From NCBI GenBank assembly GCA_036897485.1, contig JAYMTF010001423.1:1-23486 (forward strand): DNA of 23,486 bases, read 5' to 3'. This DNA is from Pelargonium nanum. Lineage: Eukaryota > Streptophyta > Magnoliopsida > Geraniales > Geraniaceae. Under the pieces are notes generated by a model. That model was not told where the DNA came from. It saw only the letters and a list, made by a program, of their open reading frames with translations, and made no database searches. Numbering within the stretch: position 1 is the stretch's first letter; each line of letters begins with the position of its first letter. Below, piece by piece: positions 1 to 18,300 of the stretch. Made by a program: the position numbers and the translations under genes.

Positions 1-370
1 CCTGTGGGTGATTTCTAGGGTTTTTCAGAATCCTTTTTCAGAATTCTTGGTGTAGAGAGTTTTTTAATTATAATTATTAAAAATATTAAAAAATTTGAAC
101 TCACCAATCACAATGTGACACGTGTCAAATTAGTTTTTTATTATATAAAAAATGCCACCCGTATGCGCTGACTGTATAATTATTTTATGTTTTTGAATTA
201 TTTTTATTCAGAAAAATTCCACGTCAGCAAAGTTAACGGTCATTTGGATGGAAGCTGATGGCAGGGACTAACGGGGTTCACATTTTGATAATAGAGGGAC
301 TAATTTGGTCCGTTTTGAAGTAGGGACCAATTCGGTCCATTATGATAGTACATGGACCATAGGGGTAATT
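1..370. repeat. Terminal part of a foldback (MULE-like) element
   Basis: The right part (about 260-370) carries the alternating phrases 'gggactaatttggtcc' and 'gggaccaattcggtcc' and ends in ggaccataggggtaattaatcc. This is the style of the inverted-repeat elements found elsewhere in the window at 1364, 17253 and 21191. Only one arm is visible, so the partner arm would lie left of the window. The AT-rich stretch 61-230 is probably its interior and contains a palindromic GACACGTGTC at 117-126. No coding potential was seen. Assignment rests on similarity in style only. Confidence 0.5.
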
Positions 371-778
371 AATCCTAAATATATCTATCAAATAAATTGC
401 CAAGTCTCTATTCAGGGACACCTAGCTCAGTAGCCCAAAGGAGTAGATCAGCAGAGCGGACTATAGAACAACTATTGCGGACATAAAGCAAGTATTGTAT
501 GATAATAGTCTTAATGTCAGTTTTTTGCATGTAAATAGAAAAATAGTTGCCCATGCACATATCTTAGATAAGACAAAACTCTTTTGTGGATCGGTAAAAT
601 TTAGACGTTGTCCGATCTCTTTGATATGAAGTTATTAACCTTCTTTTTTTTTTAAAGAAAGTTATTGACCTGTCTAAAATTAAATAAAAAAACATTTTTC
701 TTATTTGTTTTTTGTTTATTTTTTCAAACGGAAACGTGCATGAAAAATCAGTAGTGTAAAAGGTGAAGATAAGCATGG
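371..778. other. Intergenic, upstream of citrate synthase
   Basis: About 400 bases of AT-rich DNA between the foldback remnant and the proximal promoter. I see no gene, RNA or clear repeat in it; the short reading frame on the minus strand at 564-776 is low-complexity Phe/Lys/Arg-rich translation of poly-T/poly-A DNA and is not supported. Confidence 0.5.
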
Positions 779-784
779 CACGTG
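779..784 (+). promoter_or_regulatory. G-box CACGTG in the citrate synthase promoter
   Basis: A perfect palindromic CACGTG lies 172 bases upstream of the start codon and about 65 bases upstream of the TATA-like box. In plants this core is bound by bZIP and bHLH factors in light, ABA and seedling-stage genes. That would suit a gene used in lipid mobilisation, but regulation is inferred from the motif alone. Confidence 0.45.
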
Positions 785-846
785 TATTAGTGAGAAGACT
801 AGTAATGGAGACAAAGATGACAATCCTTGGAAGAAGAAGAAGATCC

Positions 847-855
847 TATTTATAC
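847..855 (+). promoter_or_regulatory. TATA-like box (tatttatac)
   Basis: TATTTATAC lies about 100 bases before the start codon at 956. Transcription would then start near 880, giving a 5' UTR of about 75 nt rich in CAACA/CAAGAA, a typical plant leader. The transcription start itself is not visible in the sequence. Confidence 0.5.
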
Positions 856-955
856 TCAATTGAATTGGGTTCTAGAGATTGACCATCAACAGCAACAAGA
901 ACAAGCCACAACACATTTCTCACATCATTTCATTTCAAGCAAACCCCAATAGAAA

Positions 956-8467
<7,512 letters not shown>

Positions 8468-8683
8468 GCCGAAAAGTCTTGAATGATATAAAAGATGTCA
8501 CAAAGGGGAATAAGTTGTGGAAATAAATGTATCTTTGAAGACGGCATTTCGCCTGAAAGTGCGTAGAGTAGAAGACTAGTTTGTGGATTTAGCTCAAGCT
8601 CAGGATGTGTTACAAACATATATAAGGAACGATCGATAAGTGCCTGCTCTGAATTTCCTTTGATGGGGATGTTATAAAGATCA

Positions 8684-8689
8684 AATAAA
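8684..8689 (+). terminator. Poly(A) signal AATAAA of the citrate synthase gene
   Basis: AATAAA occurs about 217 bases after the TAG stop, a normal 3' UTR length for a plant gene, and is followed by AT-rich DNA. The cleavage site would be about 15-30 bases downstream. Plant poly(A) signals are loose, so this is a likely but not unique candidate. Confidence 0.45.
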
Positions 8690-8714
8690 CATGGGCATTG
8701 TTTAACATGCAATT

Positions 8715-9000
8715 ACCCTAACATATTATAAGGTAAACAAACTATTATAATCTAAACCGAAATTCATCACACGGGTTATTCTTTAAATTTGTCGAAAATT
8801 GATATTAGGAAACTTGATGAAGAGATTGAAAAAAACCATGCATGGGGAATTGAGTATGTAATGTGATTGATGTTCACAATCTCTCTACCAAGAATAAAGT
8901 ACTTGCATTCCAAAATTGGACCTTAAAAACCACATCCACATGTAATATAGTACGTCGTATGATTTTGCTACTGTCATTGTAACTTGTAAGCTCAAATTGC
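8715..9000. other. Intergenic spacer, nothing recognised
   Basis: AT-rich DNA between the citrate synthase 3' end and the end of the nucleoredoxin-like pseudogene. The two transcription units converge here. No reading frame, repeat or RNA gene could be supported. Confidence 0.5.
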
Positions 9001-9001
9001 G

Positions 9002-10113
9002 TCAATGATACAGCTCAAATTCCAGCCTTTGGTTATAATACTTATCCAACTTCCACATATTCACCACTTCGTAAGAGATCTCCTGTTTCAAATCCGTTGA
9101 AACAAACGGGAATTCTTCCAAAACCAGACTCGAACCCAAACCCTTTGCCATAAGCTTGCCATCTTCATTAAAGGCTGCAATTTGAGCTCCATATACACCT
9201 TGAAAAGCTTACGCCTCAGCTCCAATGCCGACTCCTCACAATAAGGACACTCTATCCATGGCATATCTTTGGTGGACTCGTCAAACATATCATTTTCGTA
9301 GTCAGATGAGACATACACTATCTCGAACTTATCTACATCGTACTTGGCTCCTAACATGCCTGCTAACTCAGCTTCGCATTTATAAGTTTTAGATATGAAA
9401 TCCCTATGCGTTGCAAACAGCACCAGGACCCGCTTTCCAGAGAGGTCTAAATCAGGAAGAAGTAATTTAAGTTTCGCTTTTTTTTTTTTTTTTTTCTGTA
9501 TTTTGTACTCCTTTTCAAAAGGGTAAAAGGATAGCCATCGACCCCATAATGTTCGAGGATTTCAGCACCAGAAAATTCAAACGCGCTTGTCAACAATAAC
9601 AAGGAAATCTGCTAAAAAGTTGTAGGAATCATTGTCATAGATTCTGTCGAAAATTCGAAGCAATTTTCTATGACTTGGGTCCTTGAAAGGAACTCTCAAC
9701 CAATCTACATCATCGTAACTCTCCTGTACGAAAACATCATCACATTTTTTCATGTCTCCAGTCTACATTGCACAATCTCAAAACCATATTCATCCCGTTT
9801 TTCATGGGCATAAACCTCCTTAAGCAACTTCTTCAATTCAGAACTCATAACATCTTCACAGAAACACAAGCATACGACCTTGTTTGCAAGAGAGGAGATG
9901 GGGACCTGTAACATAACAAACCAACGTATGAATAGATTGTTGAATCACTACCGGTCAGTACTCAATAACTAGGTGCATGTGCCCATCCCCATCTCCATGA
10001 TCTCCATCTCCATCTCCATGATCTCCATCTCCTTCTGATTTGATTTTAGAGCTCTGATCGTCACATTCTCGTACCATCTTCTCATTCTCTTTCTCTTCCT
10101 CTTCTACTTCCAT
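9002..10113 (-). pseudogene. Nucleoredoxin / thioredoxin-like pseudogene with acidic N-terminus
   Basis: Reading leftward, exon 1 (10113 to about 9970) gives a 48-residue Glu-rich start followed by a Gly-Asp-His repeat. Exon 2 begins at 9905 after a clear acceptor (tgttacag). Two thioredoxin-fold segments follow: the first from SSLANKVVCLCF, the second from LSGKRVLVLFATHRDF through FEIVYVSSDYEND and DMPWIECPYC. These match plant nucleoredoxins, whose function is thiol-disulfide exchange, but the expected CxxC active site is absent from both. The frame is broken near 9745-9752 (shift and TGA), 9577-9579 (shift and TGA), at the 18-base poly-T run 9478-9495, and near 9190-9200 (two extra bases). 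It ends with TGA at 9002-9004. The homopolymer break could be an assembly error; the others make a pseudogene likely. Confidence 0.75.
9973..10034. repeat. GATCTCCATCTCCAT-type minisatellite inside pseudogene exon 1
   Basis: An imperfect repeat of catctccatgatctc on the plus strand. On the minus strand, in the pseudogene frame, it encodes the Gly-Asp-Gly-Asp-His-Gly-Asp run. It is probably replication slippage within a coding exon. Confidence 0.8.
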
Positions 10114-10326
10114 CGCCTTCTGCTTTTGTGTAAGGAACTAACACCACTGTAAGAGGTAGTAAATAAAGTTTAAAAACAAGTATTGGTTTGTTGTGATACT
10201 ATAACATGTATAGTTAATGATAAATTTAGGTTGAATCAAATAGATGTGTTGATAAAATATAATAGACAAAGAGACCAATGGTAACCCAAAAAATTATTTT
10301 GGTGATTAATACCTCAAGACGGCTCG
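10114..10326. other. Upstream flank of the nucleoredoxin-like pseudogene
   Basis: AT-rich DNA between the pseudogene start and the copia LTR. The element's 3' LTR sits about 210 bases upstream of the pseudogene ATG, which may have disrupted its promoter. No promoter motif stands out. Confidence 0.4.
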
Positions 10327-10573
10327 TGTTGATAACGTGTATAAAATAATACGAGAAGTAATAGAAGACAAGAATGTGGAGAGAAGAACAATGTTATTGG
10401 TACTTTTTTTATAAAGTAACAACTTACATAGAAATAGAAAATACAAAATAATAGGAAACTGCAATTTTAAGTAATAACAACATAAGTAAATACCCAGCTT
10501 CGAGACTTCTTCTCCAAGTAACGTGTTGGGTTTTGCTTGTGTGAATGAATATCTATTAATAATATTCTTAACA
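10327..10573 (-). repeat. 3' LTR of a Ty1/copia element
   Basis: On the minus strand the 247-bp segment begins TGTTAAGAAT and ends TTATCAACA, the TG...CA inverted termini of an LTR. It lies about 240 bases downstream of the pol stop codon, as expected for a 3' LTR. The 5' LTR is absent from the window, so the target duplication cannot be checked. A reading frame across it (10306-10599) is a chance frame. Confidence 0.65.
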
Positions 10574-10809
10574 CTCTCGCTTAGATGTCCATAACTCAAA
10601 AAATATGTTTCACACTAAAATTTTACTAGAAAAAACCCCGTGGGAAAAAATATCTAGATATAGAAAAATAGTATATTATCCTTTTAAATACTCCGTAATA
10701 CATATTTAAGATATTGGCTCATTAAAACATTTATCAAGAAAACCTGGTGGAAAAAACCATGATTAAAGAAAAAAGAGCACAGTGAATATTGAATCCCCTC
10801 ATGACCACA

Positions 10810-11690
10810 TCATTCAAGGTCTTTGAGCCGTCGAACTCCAATTTTACTGACAAAATTTTCAAATGTTGTAGTAGGGAGTGATTTAGTAAACATATCTACT
10901 AGATTATCACTTGAACGAACTTGTTGAACATTAATATCACCATTCTTTTGAAGATCATGAGTGAAAAAGAATTTAGGAGATATGTTTTCTTCTATCTTCT
11001 TTAATGTACCATTCTTTTAATTGGGATATACATGCAGAGTTATCTTCGTATAAAATCGTCGGATTTAGTTTTCTAGAAAACGAACCACAATTATCTTGAA
11101 TATGTTGAATCATCGATCTTAACCAAACACATTCTCTACTAGCCTCATGTATTGTTAATATTTCTGCATGATTAGATGACGTGGCTGCTATACTTTGTTT
11201 CATAAACCACCATGAAATGGTCGTGTCACCACATGTAAACAAATAGCCGGTTTGTTATCGACCATTATGCGGATTGGACAAATATCCAGCATCTGCATAA
11301 CCAATCAAATTTGACTTGCGTACATTCGAATAAAATAATCTCATATCCATTGTATCTCTAAGGTAATGAAGTACATGCTTAACTTCATTTTAATGTCTTC
11401 GTGTGAGTGAAGAACTATATCTTGCTAATAAATCCACATCGAATGAAATATCAGGTTGAATATGACTAGCAAAATACATTAGTGCTCCTATTGCACTTAA
11501 ATATGATTCTTCAGAACCAATTAGTTCTTCCTCACTTCCTTGAGGCCTAAATGGATCTTTATTTACATCTAATGATCTTACAAATCATTTGTCCATATAG
11601 AATAACACCTTTGTTACATAGACTTCTTGGTGCACAAAAATTACATTCTTGTAGTGTTCAATTTGCAACCCAAGACAAAATTTTGTCATC
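10810..11690 (-). pseudogene. Ty1/copia pol remnant (end of RT, RNase H)
   Basis: Reading leftward, the frame gives copia landmarks in order: a worn CLGLQIE-like stretch (about 11640-11690), SAIGALMYFASHIQPDISF, NEVKHVLHYLRDTMD, LIGYADAGY, then the RNase H region with SWWFMKQS, SSNHAEI, YEDNSACI and a C-terminal VDMFTKSLP. The stop is TGA at 10810-10812. It is dead: the Trp before NEVKH and the Ser before QTGY are TAA stops, and the part before about 11580 is out of frame. Gag, protease and integrase are missing, so this is a 5'-truncated copy. Confidence 0.85.
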
Positions 11691-12075
11691 CTAGATCACC
11701 CTTTTTGGAGTCTCAATGATGTTTAAAATAGACATGAACATTCAAATAAAATTGACATTGTCATTAGTTTCCGTCAATTTCCCCGTTAAGTAGTCTAACG
11801 TAGAATTTAAAATTGATTAAATAATTACGTTTATTCAATTATTTTGTTGATGTGACAATCTACTAAACAATTCACGTGACCAACACATGACCTGCCACAT
11901 CAGCAAAATAACTTAAATTAATGATAATTCAACATATTTAAAATCAAGGTCAGATCACTTAACTTAAAAATTTAACAGAAACTAAATGGCAAGAACTAAT
12001 TTGGCACCATATTTGAAAGTTCGTAAACTATTTTAAATTTTGAAAAAAAAAAATTAAGGACCAAATTGATGAAAA
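11690..12075. repeat. Degenerate foldback element
   Basis: The left part (attagtttccgtcaatttcc, about 11764-11783) has a diverged inverted partner near 11970-11990 (ttaacagaaactaaatgg). The outer arms share 'tttaaaatag...gaac-ttcaaat' in inverted order, and the right end carries aaggaccaaattgatg. It is older and more diverged than the copies at 1364, 17253 and 21191, and no target duplication was found. It appears to border the truncated end of the copia remnant. Confidence 0.5.
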
Positions 12076-12330
12076 AAGAAGCCATGTAGTTAGTTAAATG
12101 ATGAAAGAGAACAGAATTTATATTTTAGAATAAATTAACTTGAGAAGAAATAGTTAAGCATAATTGATTTAGTTAGTTATGTGTGAGAATCATATTTGAC
12201 CACAAGGTATAAAATAGCCCCTTACTACACTATGAATTTGAGGCTACAGAGGTGAGTTAAAGAATAAATACAAAAAAAATATCAAAATACATACTACAAG
12301 GTAACTCCTTACAAAACTTGAAGATAGTTC
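12076..12330. other. 3' flank of the release-factor gene
   Basis: AT-rich DNA just downstream of the PRFB1 stop codon on the minus strand. It should contain the 3' UTR and poly(A) site, but no canonical AATAAA is evident on the minus strand. Nothing else was recognised. Confidence 0.4.
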
Positions 12331-15300
12331 CTATACTTTATTTTCAGACATTGCTGTGCTGTACTTGTATTTGAGGTAGGCTTTGATGAAGGGCTCCAAT
12401 TCACCATCCATCACAGAGGACACATCTGATGTCTCCAACCCTGTCCTTGTGTCCTTCACCAGCTTGTACGGATGGAACACGTAGTTTCGTATTTGCTGCC
12501 CCCATTCCGCTTTCACTATATCTCCCCTTATTTGCTTTATCTCGCTTGCTCGTTGCTCCTCCGCTATCACCATAAGCTTGGCTTTCAACCGGATTAGAGC
12601 CTTGTTTTTGTTCGCTAGCTGGGACCTCTCTTCTGCAATGCATTGCATTCACGACACAAAAACGAATGCTATTATACTCTAAATAGCCTTCAGTTGCTCA
12701 AGTATGACGGTTTAAGCAATTTAAATGATTTATGTTATTATAGTCGTGTAGGAGCTAAGCAAACCTGTGCAACGAACAGCGATGCCCGTGGGGATGTGAG
12801 TAATACGGACAGCAGATTCGACCTTGTTCACATTCTGACCTCCTTTCCCCCCAGCCCTTGAGAAATTATACTCCAGGTCATCCTCAGGTATTTCAAGGTT
12901 TGTAGATTCTTCGGGGAGAAGAGGCATGATTTCTACACCTGCAAAACTTGTCTGCATATAACTTCAAGTTACAACATATAATTTGAGCCATAGCTACCAG
13001 CAATATCTATTTAAGTATCGATTTGCGATCTGGAGAGGAAGTTCCAAATCGGGGAACACTAGTGTTAAAAAACAAAAAACTTGGTGTTCTTATTGATGTG
13101 GGTTCCATTCAACAGATAATAATACTATTTTTTTAATTACATTGGGAATAACAGAATACTAATAGTAAATAAAGGTCCACATGTTATACTCCTAACCCTT
13201 AACCTAGTCCATATATAGATCTAAAGTTTATTGAATACACTTTGATCAATTTTTTTTTTTCCGGAAAATTACCATATTATATCCGAAGAAACCTACCCCT
13301 ATCATTATGCATTTAAAAATCCCTTAACGAATAGGGCTCCTGTTTTTCGTTTTGTGTACGACATATTTTACTGTACAAAGAATCAAGCCTCAACTCTTCC
13401 ATCTCCAAGACCATGCACACACTAGCAGAACTCAGGTTGCCGAAATTTGGCAGCAGTAACAACTGCAAATTTTTAATCCCTACATCCCAAAATAAGAGTC
13501 GTAATTGACTTTTCGTAATTACAAAGCATAATTGTATTAGTGCTTGATTTTACCCTACGAGCCCCAATATGTCTTCGTAATAACAAACTTAAGTGGTCGT
13601 TTTAAGCCAAAATCAGGATAGTGAACACTTACTTTGAGATGGAGGGAGAAACATTTATCACTGTCCCAAATTTCAAGATTTAAAAGTTTTTCCTCATCCC
13701 TCCATGTTTCACTACCAACTTCAATCACCAATGCTCAGAGAAGTTTTCATTTCCAGAGTTTATAATTCTACTATACAGACATTTCCAACAATGGGTAATT
13801 CTGGACATTAACTTCCGGGATATTCATCTAATACTGAGGGTACAATGGGTAATTAACACAAAAAACAGAGGCAGTATGAAGGTGATCTGCCAGTCTGGCT
13901 GCAAGCCAAGACCAAGAGAGCATTGATTCCCACTTTTTGTGTACAGAAGTAAAAAACAACAGAAGGATCATGCGAGTAGTTACCTGGCGAAGACCTTTGG
14001 AATTGAAAGGAGACTGCCGTACAATGCGGTGCGTTCCTTTCTCACCAGACAAATACCCGTAGGCATAACGGCCATCTATTTCAATGGTGGCAGACTTAAT
14101 CCCAGCTTCTTCACCCGTGGATTTATCAACCACTCTCACCTTGTATCGCCGTTTCTCTCCCCATCTCACATACATCCTGAGAAGCATATCAGCCCAATCC
14201 TGCACTGGACATTATTAAAAAAAAATTACACACGAACATAGGAGAGGGTAGCTCTCCATCAACTTTTCAGTTCGTCGTGCACAACGAATAACTATAATAG
14301 CAGTGTAAAGTAAGTTACACTTTCCAGGATAAAAGAAACTCAATCAACCCCATTTCCATGCTGTATGGAGTCCAATGAACACTGGTTATAGATGAGGCGA
14401 ATTATTTTATTTTATTTTATTTTTTATCAGCATGCGTAACAACCGAGGCTCGAACCTAAGAGCTCAAGTGAAGCGATGAGGCGAATTATTGTTCTATGAG
14501 TCCTCCAACTAGCAGTGAATGTCCTATATTGCAGTCAATGTAGAGGACTCCATACTATAAAATTCGCAGTTTTGGTCACGACATGTGACCAGACACAAAC
14601 ACAGCATCAATTAAGGGTGTCTAGATTTAACATAATAGTATTTGTGACATTTTTGTGTTGGAGATTCCAACACCTATATTAATAATGTTATATTTGTGTT
14701 GGACATGTTTAACATGCACAGCACAATGAAAGTTGAATTTTGAGTTGAACAATTAATCATTGTGATTATATGTAGAAATTATAATTGTTATTTTACTTAA
14801 GAAGTAATTTATTTCATTTAAACAAGTTAGTTAGAGTGTTAGACTGAATTTGTGCTATACAATTGTGTTGGGTCAGTTCAAGTCGTATCACGAACCTATT
14901 CATTTAATTCAAACATGTTAGTTGTGTAGTGGTAACACAAACCCATGTATTTAAACGTGTTAGATGTGTCATGCCATGTCGCGTTACATGATTTATTAAA
15001 CGTGTCAAGTTCAGATTTAATATTTTAGCAAAATTATTAAACTTATCGTGTTCATGTTGATCCATATAGCATATACTTAACTTTCAACATGACACTAGCA
15101 TGAATTGCCAACTCTACTCCAAACATATGAAAATTAGTTGCCCGATGAGGCTTTATTTCAGCAAAGTAAACGGATTGGACAAACTAGGAACAGTGATCAA
15201 AGGGATAACATCAAATTTGAAATAAAGGAAAAACTTGAGTATTGATCCAAGACAAGTGAATGTCATGATAGATCTCGTTAATGCATTTTAAAGGAATGCA

Positions 15301-18300
15301 GCAACAAACATATGCAAGTAATATCTGGTACACAAAAAAGGATGACATTAAAATCAATGATAGTGAAGCAGACTGCACAGGCTTTGTCTGGCTACCAGCC
15401 TATTTGATGATTCATTAAACTGCTGAATGTCAGTTTCTATAGATCTACTAGTAGACCCCATTCACAAATCAAATACGATTGTCCAGGTTATATCCAAGGT
15501 ACACACAAAATCAGAAGTCATAAATACATGCACTGTATAAAAGAAACTGAGTTGGTTCTGTTCAGAATGTCTTGTTAAAAAAGTCTATTGCACTAATGCC
15601 AAAGCTCAGTGAAGGAATTAACGAATATGAACAACCCTATTTTGTGTCCATCACTGGCTACACAGAAGGCGGGAAATTGGTTAGTATCATAGGAGCAGCA
15701 CTTTTACCACATTGGATTTAGAAGGTCAGTTTCTTAAAGCTTTGTAAGAGCACTCATTTGACTGGTGACAGAATCAGGCTATATCCTGGTAGTGAATGGT
15801 TTATTTTGTCCCCATATTCACTCTATACAATTTAATATTTCAGCACGAAACAAGAACGGGAGAAGAAAAAATGGGAAATTAGAAGCTATCACCTTTGGAC
15901 ATAGAGAGAACTATTTACCTGTGCATCAGTACCGCCAGCACCAGCTGTGATAGTGATAACAGCACCTTCTTTGTCATAGGGACCAGAAAGAAGTTCGGCC
16001 AACTCAAACAGATCCAATGACTTGTTCAACTTTTTAATAACTTTAAAAGCCTCTTCAAAAAGTCCAGTATCTAAAGAGTCCATCTCCTCAGTTAGCGCAA
16101 CTATAGTTTCTGCATCTTCGATCTGCATCCAACATATCACCTCCAAAATATTTACATCCATAATGTATGCTTCAATATGGTTATGTTATTTAGTATGAGC
16201 ACATATACTGCCATCCATAGTTATGCCATAATTTTTTCAATGTGCAAAAGAATACAAGGAGGACAGTATAAGCATGAATTCTGCTTCTCGTTTTGACTCC
16301 TCATTTAATGGTCACACTTAAGAAAATAGCTAGTACTCTGCAAACCATGAATGTTTACCTTCATGTTTATAATTTGAAAGCACCTAAATTGCAAGAATGT
16401 AATCTGAATTCTAATAAGAAAACAAATTTAGCAGACCTGTGTTTTGAACTCAGCAAGTGACTGTAGCTTATCTTTGACATCATTCAAGGCCTGAAGGGTT
16501 TCTTGAGCTTTGGCACGGTCATCCCAAAAGGAGTTGTCAGATGCTTTTAACTCGAGATCTGCAAGCTCTTGCTCTAATTGCTGGATGTTGAGAGATGCTC
16601 TAATTTCTTCAACACGTGCTGATGTCATTTCTACCTCCTTCCTTAGGGTATAAAAATCTGTGGAAAACCATGATGATTTCCATGTTGTAAGATAACAGAT
16701 TCAGAAAGGATAAATCAGCTACAGAATCTAAAGTCATTAGAAGTGCTACAAAGTATGAAAGGTAAAAGTGTAAGTAAATTTTACAACTGAAGTGTCCCGA
16801 GTCTATGTCTCAATTCAAATATAAGGAAAAAAGAAGTCTTCCCATTTTGATGGGTTGACCTGTGGTTACCTAATAATTGCACGAATGTGTCTCGACTTGT
16901 TATGCCTCACATATGTGTTGACATTGATGTCCTTGTCATCACAATAGCATGTTTTTTTTTGTACAAAATAAGTTCAAAAGGGATAATTTGAGTTTACAAC
17001 TATTAATTCATCAATATTTACCAACTGTAAATTTGTCATGATTATCTGAACACTTTACAGTCAGGAAGCTGTAAACTTATCTTGTGAGGTTCATAGGTTA
17101 TCTCAGTCTTTGTCGATGACTACAAAAAACATATCTTATTCGAGAAAGATTACACTAACATTTCAAAATATTGGTGCCAGCAAACTTATTAAACTCGCTG
17201 ATAAAGAACAAACAAAAAAGGAACATTGCCCGATATCAATACATTTTTTAAAGGGTTAAACTAACCATTGATCCTCCAACTATACACAAATTTACATTTG
17301 ATCCTCCAACTATTTTTAAAATCACCATTGATCCTTCAACTATTCTATGTTAACATCTGGTGTCCAAAATGCAATTGTTTTCTAAAATATAACCGACAAT
17401 TTATGTTCCATTCAATCCCATATTTTGCATATGTACTCAATTAATGAAAGGTAAAATATGTGCAAAATTTGAGATAAAACGGAAGTAAACGGTAATGAGA
17501 TTGATAGTATAAGGGTCAATGACGATTTTAAAAATAGCTGGAGGATCAATGAAGATATTTGATTATAGTTGGAAGATCGATTATAACATTAACCCTTTTT
17601 AAAATTTTCTCAACTTCCTTCCAGCTCTCAAACATTTGGGGTGGAAACTATATTTGAAATCTGAAAATAATATTCTCCTTCCATCCAAAGAAACATAATT
17701 ATCCATCAACCAAGAATTAACATACTAATAGCATACAAACACTGCACAAGCTGCTCAACAAACATAAACATAATTATTCATCAACCAAGAATTAACATAC
17801 TAATAGCATACAAATACTACACTCATTTTCAAGCTGCTATACAAAGATTAATTGAATTAGAAAATATTCTGACAGCATATACCTTGCATTCCCCAAGCTG
17901 TTGTACCGGTGTCGACCTCCACATTGGTTTGGCTTTCAGGTGCTGCGAGCACAGCTGAGTGAAATCCACAGACATCAATTTCAGTAATCAAGAATCAAGT
18001 AAAAATCTAACTTAACAACAGGGTTACAATTGGTTCAAGAATTACACACCCAAAGAAGAAATAAATAATTAAGGAGAAACAATGCATAGAATCGACAAAG
18101 CTCGTGAAGAAATTTGTAGTAACACAAACACAGAAGTTGAACAAAACCCAAAAACACTATGGAGCAATAGAGTAAAAGCCAGAAAAGCTTCTGCTAAAAA
18201 TCGAAAGAAAATTAAGAGAATGATTGGAAATCACGTACCAGAAGAAGGGAAGCGAGAAGGGGCTGAGAGAGCTAACGAGAAAGCGAAGAGAGAAGTGGAA

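Noticed and set aside
10306..10599. 97-codon minus-strand reading frame
   Set aside because: It coincides with the copia LTR and flanks and has no protein-family likeness; a chance frame.
12401..12861. Overlapping reading frames at 12401-12652 (-) and 12643-12861 (+)
   Set aside because: Alternate-frame and antisense shadows of the last two PRFB1 exons, which carry the conserved protein.
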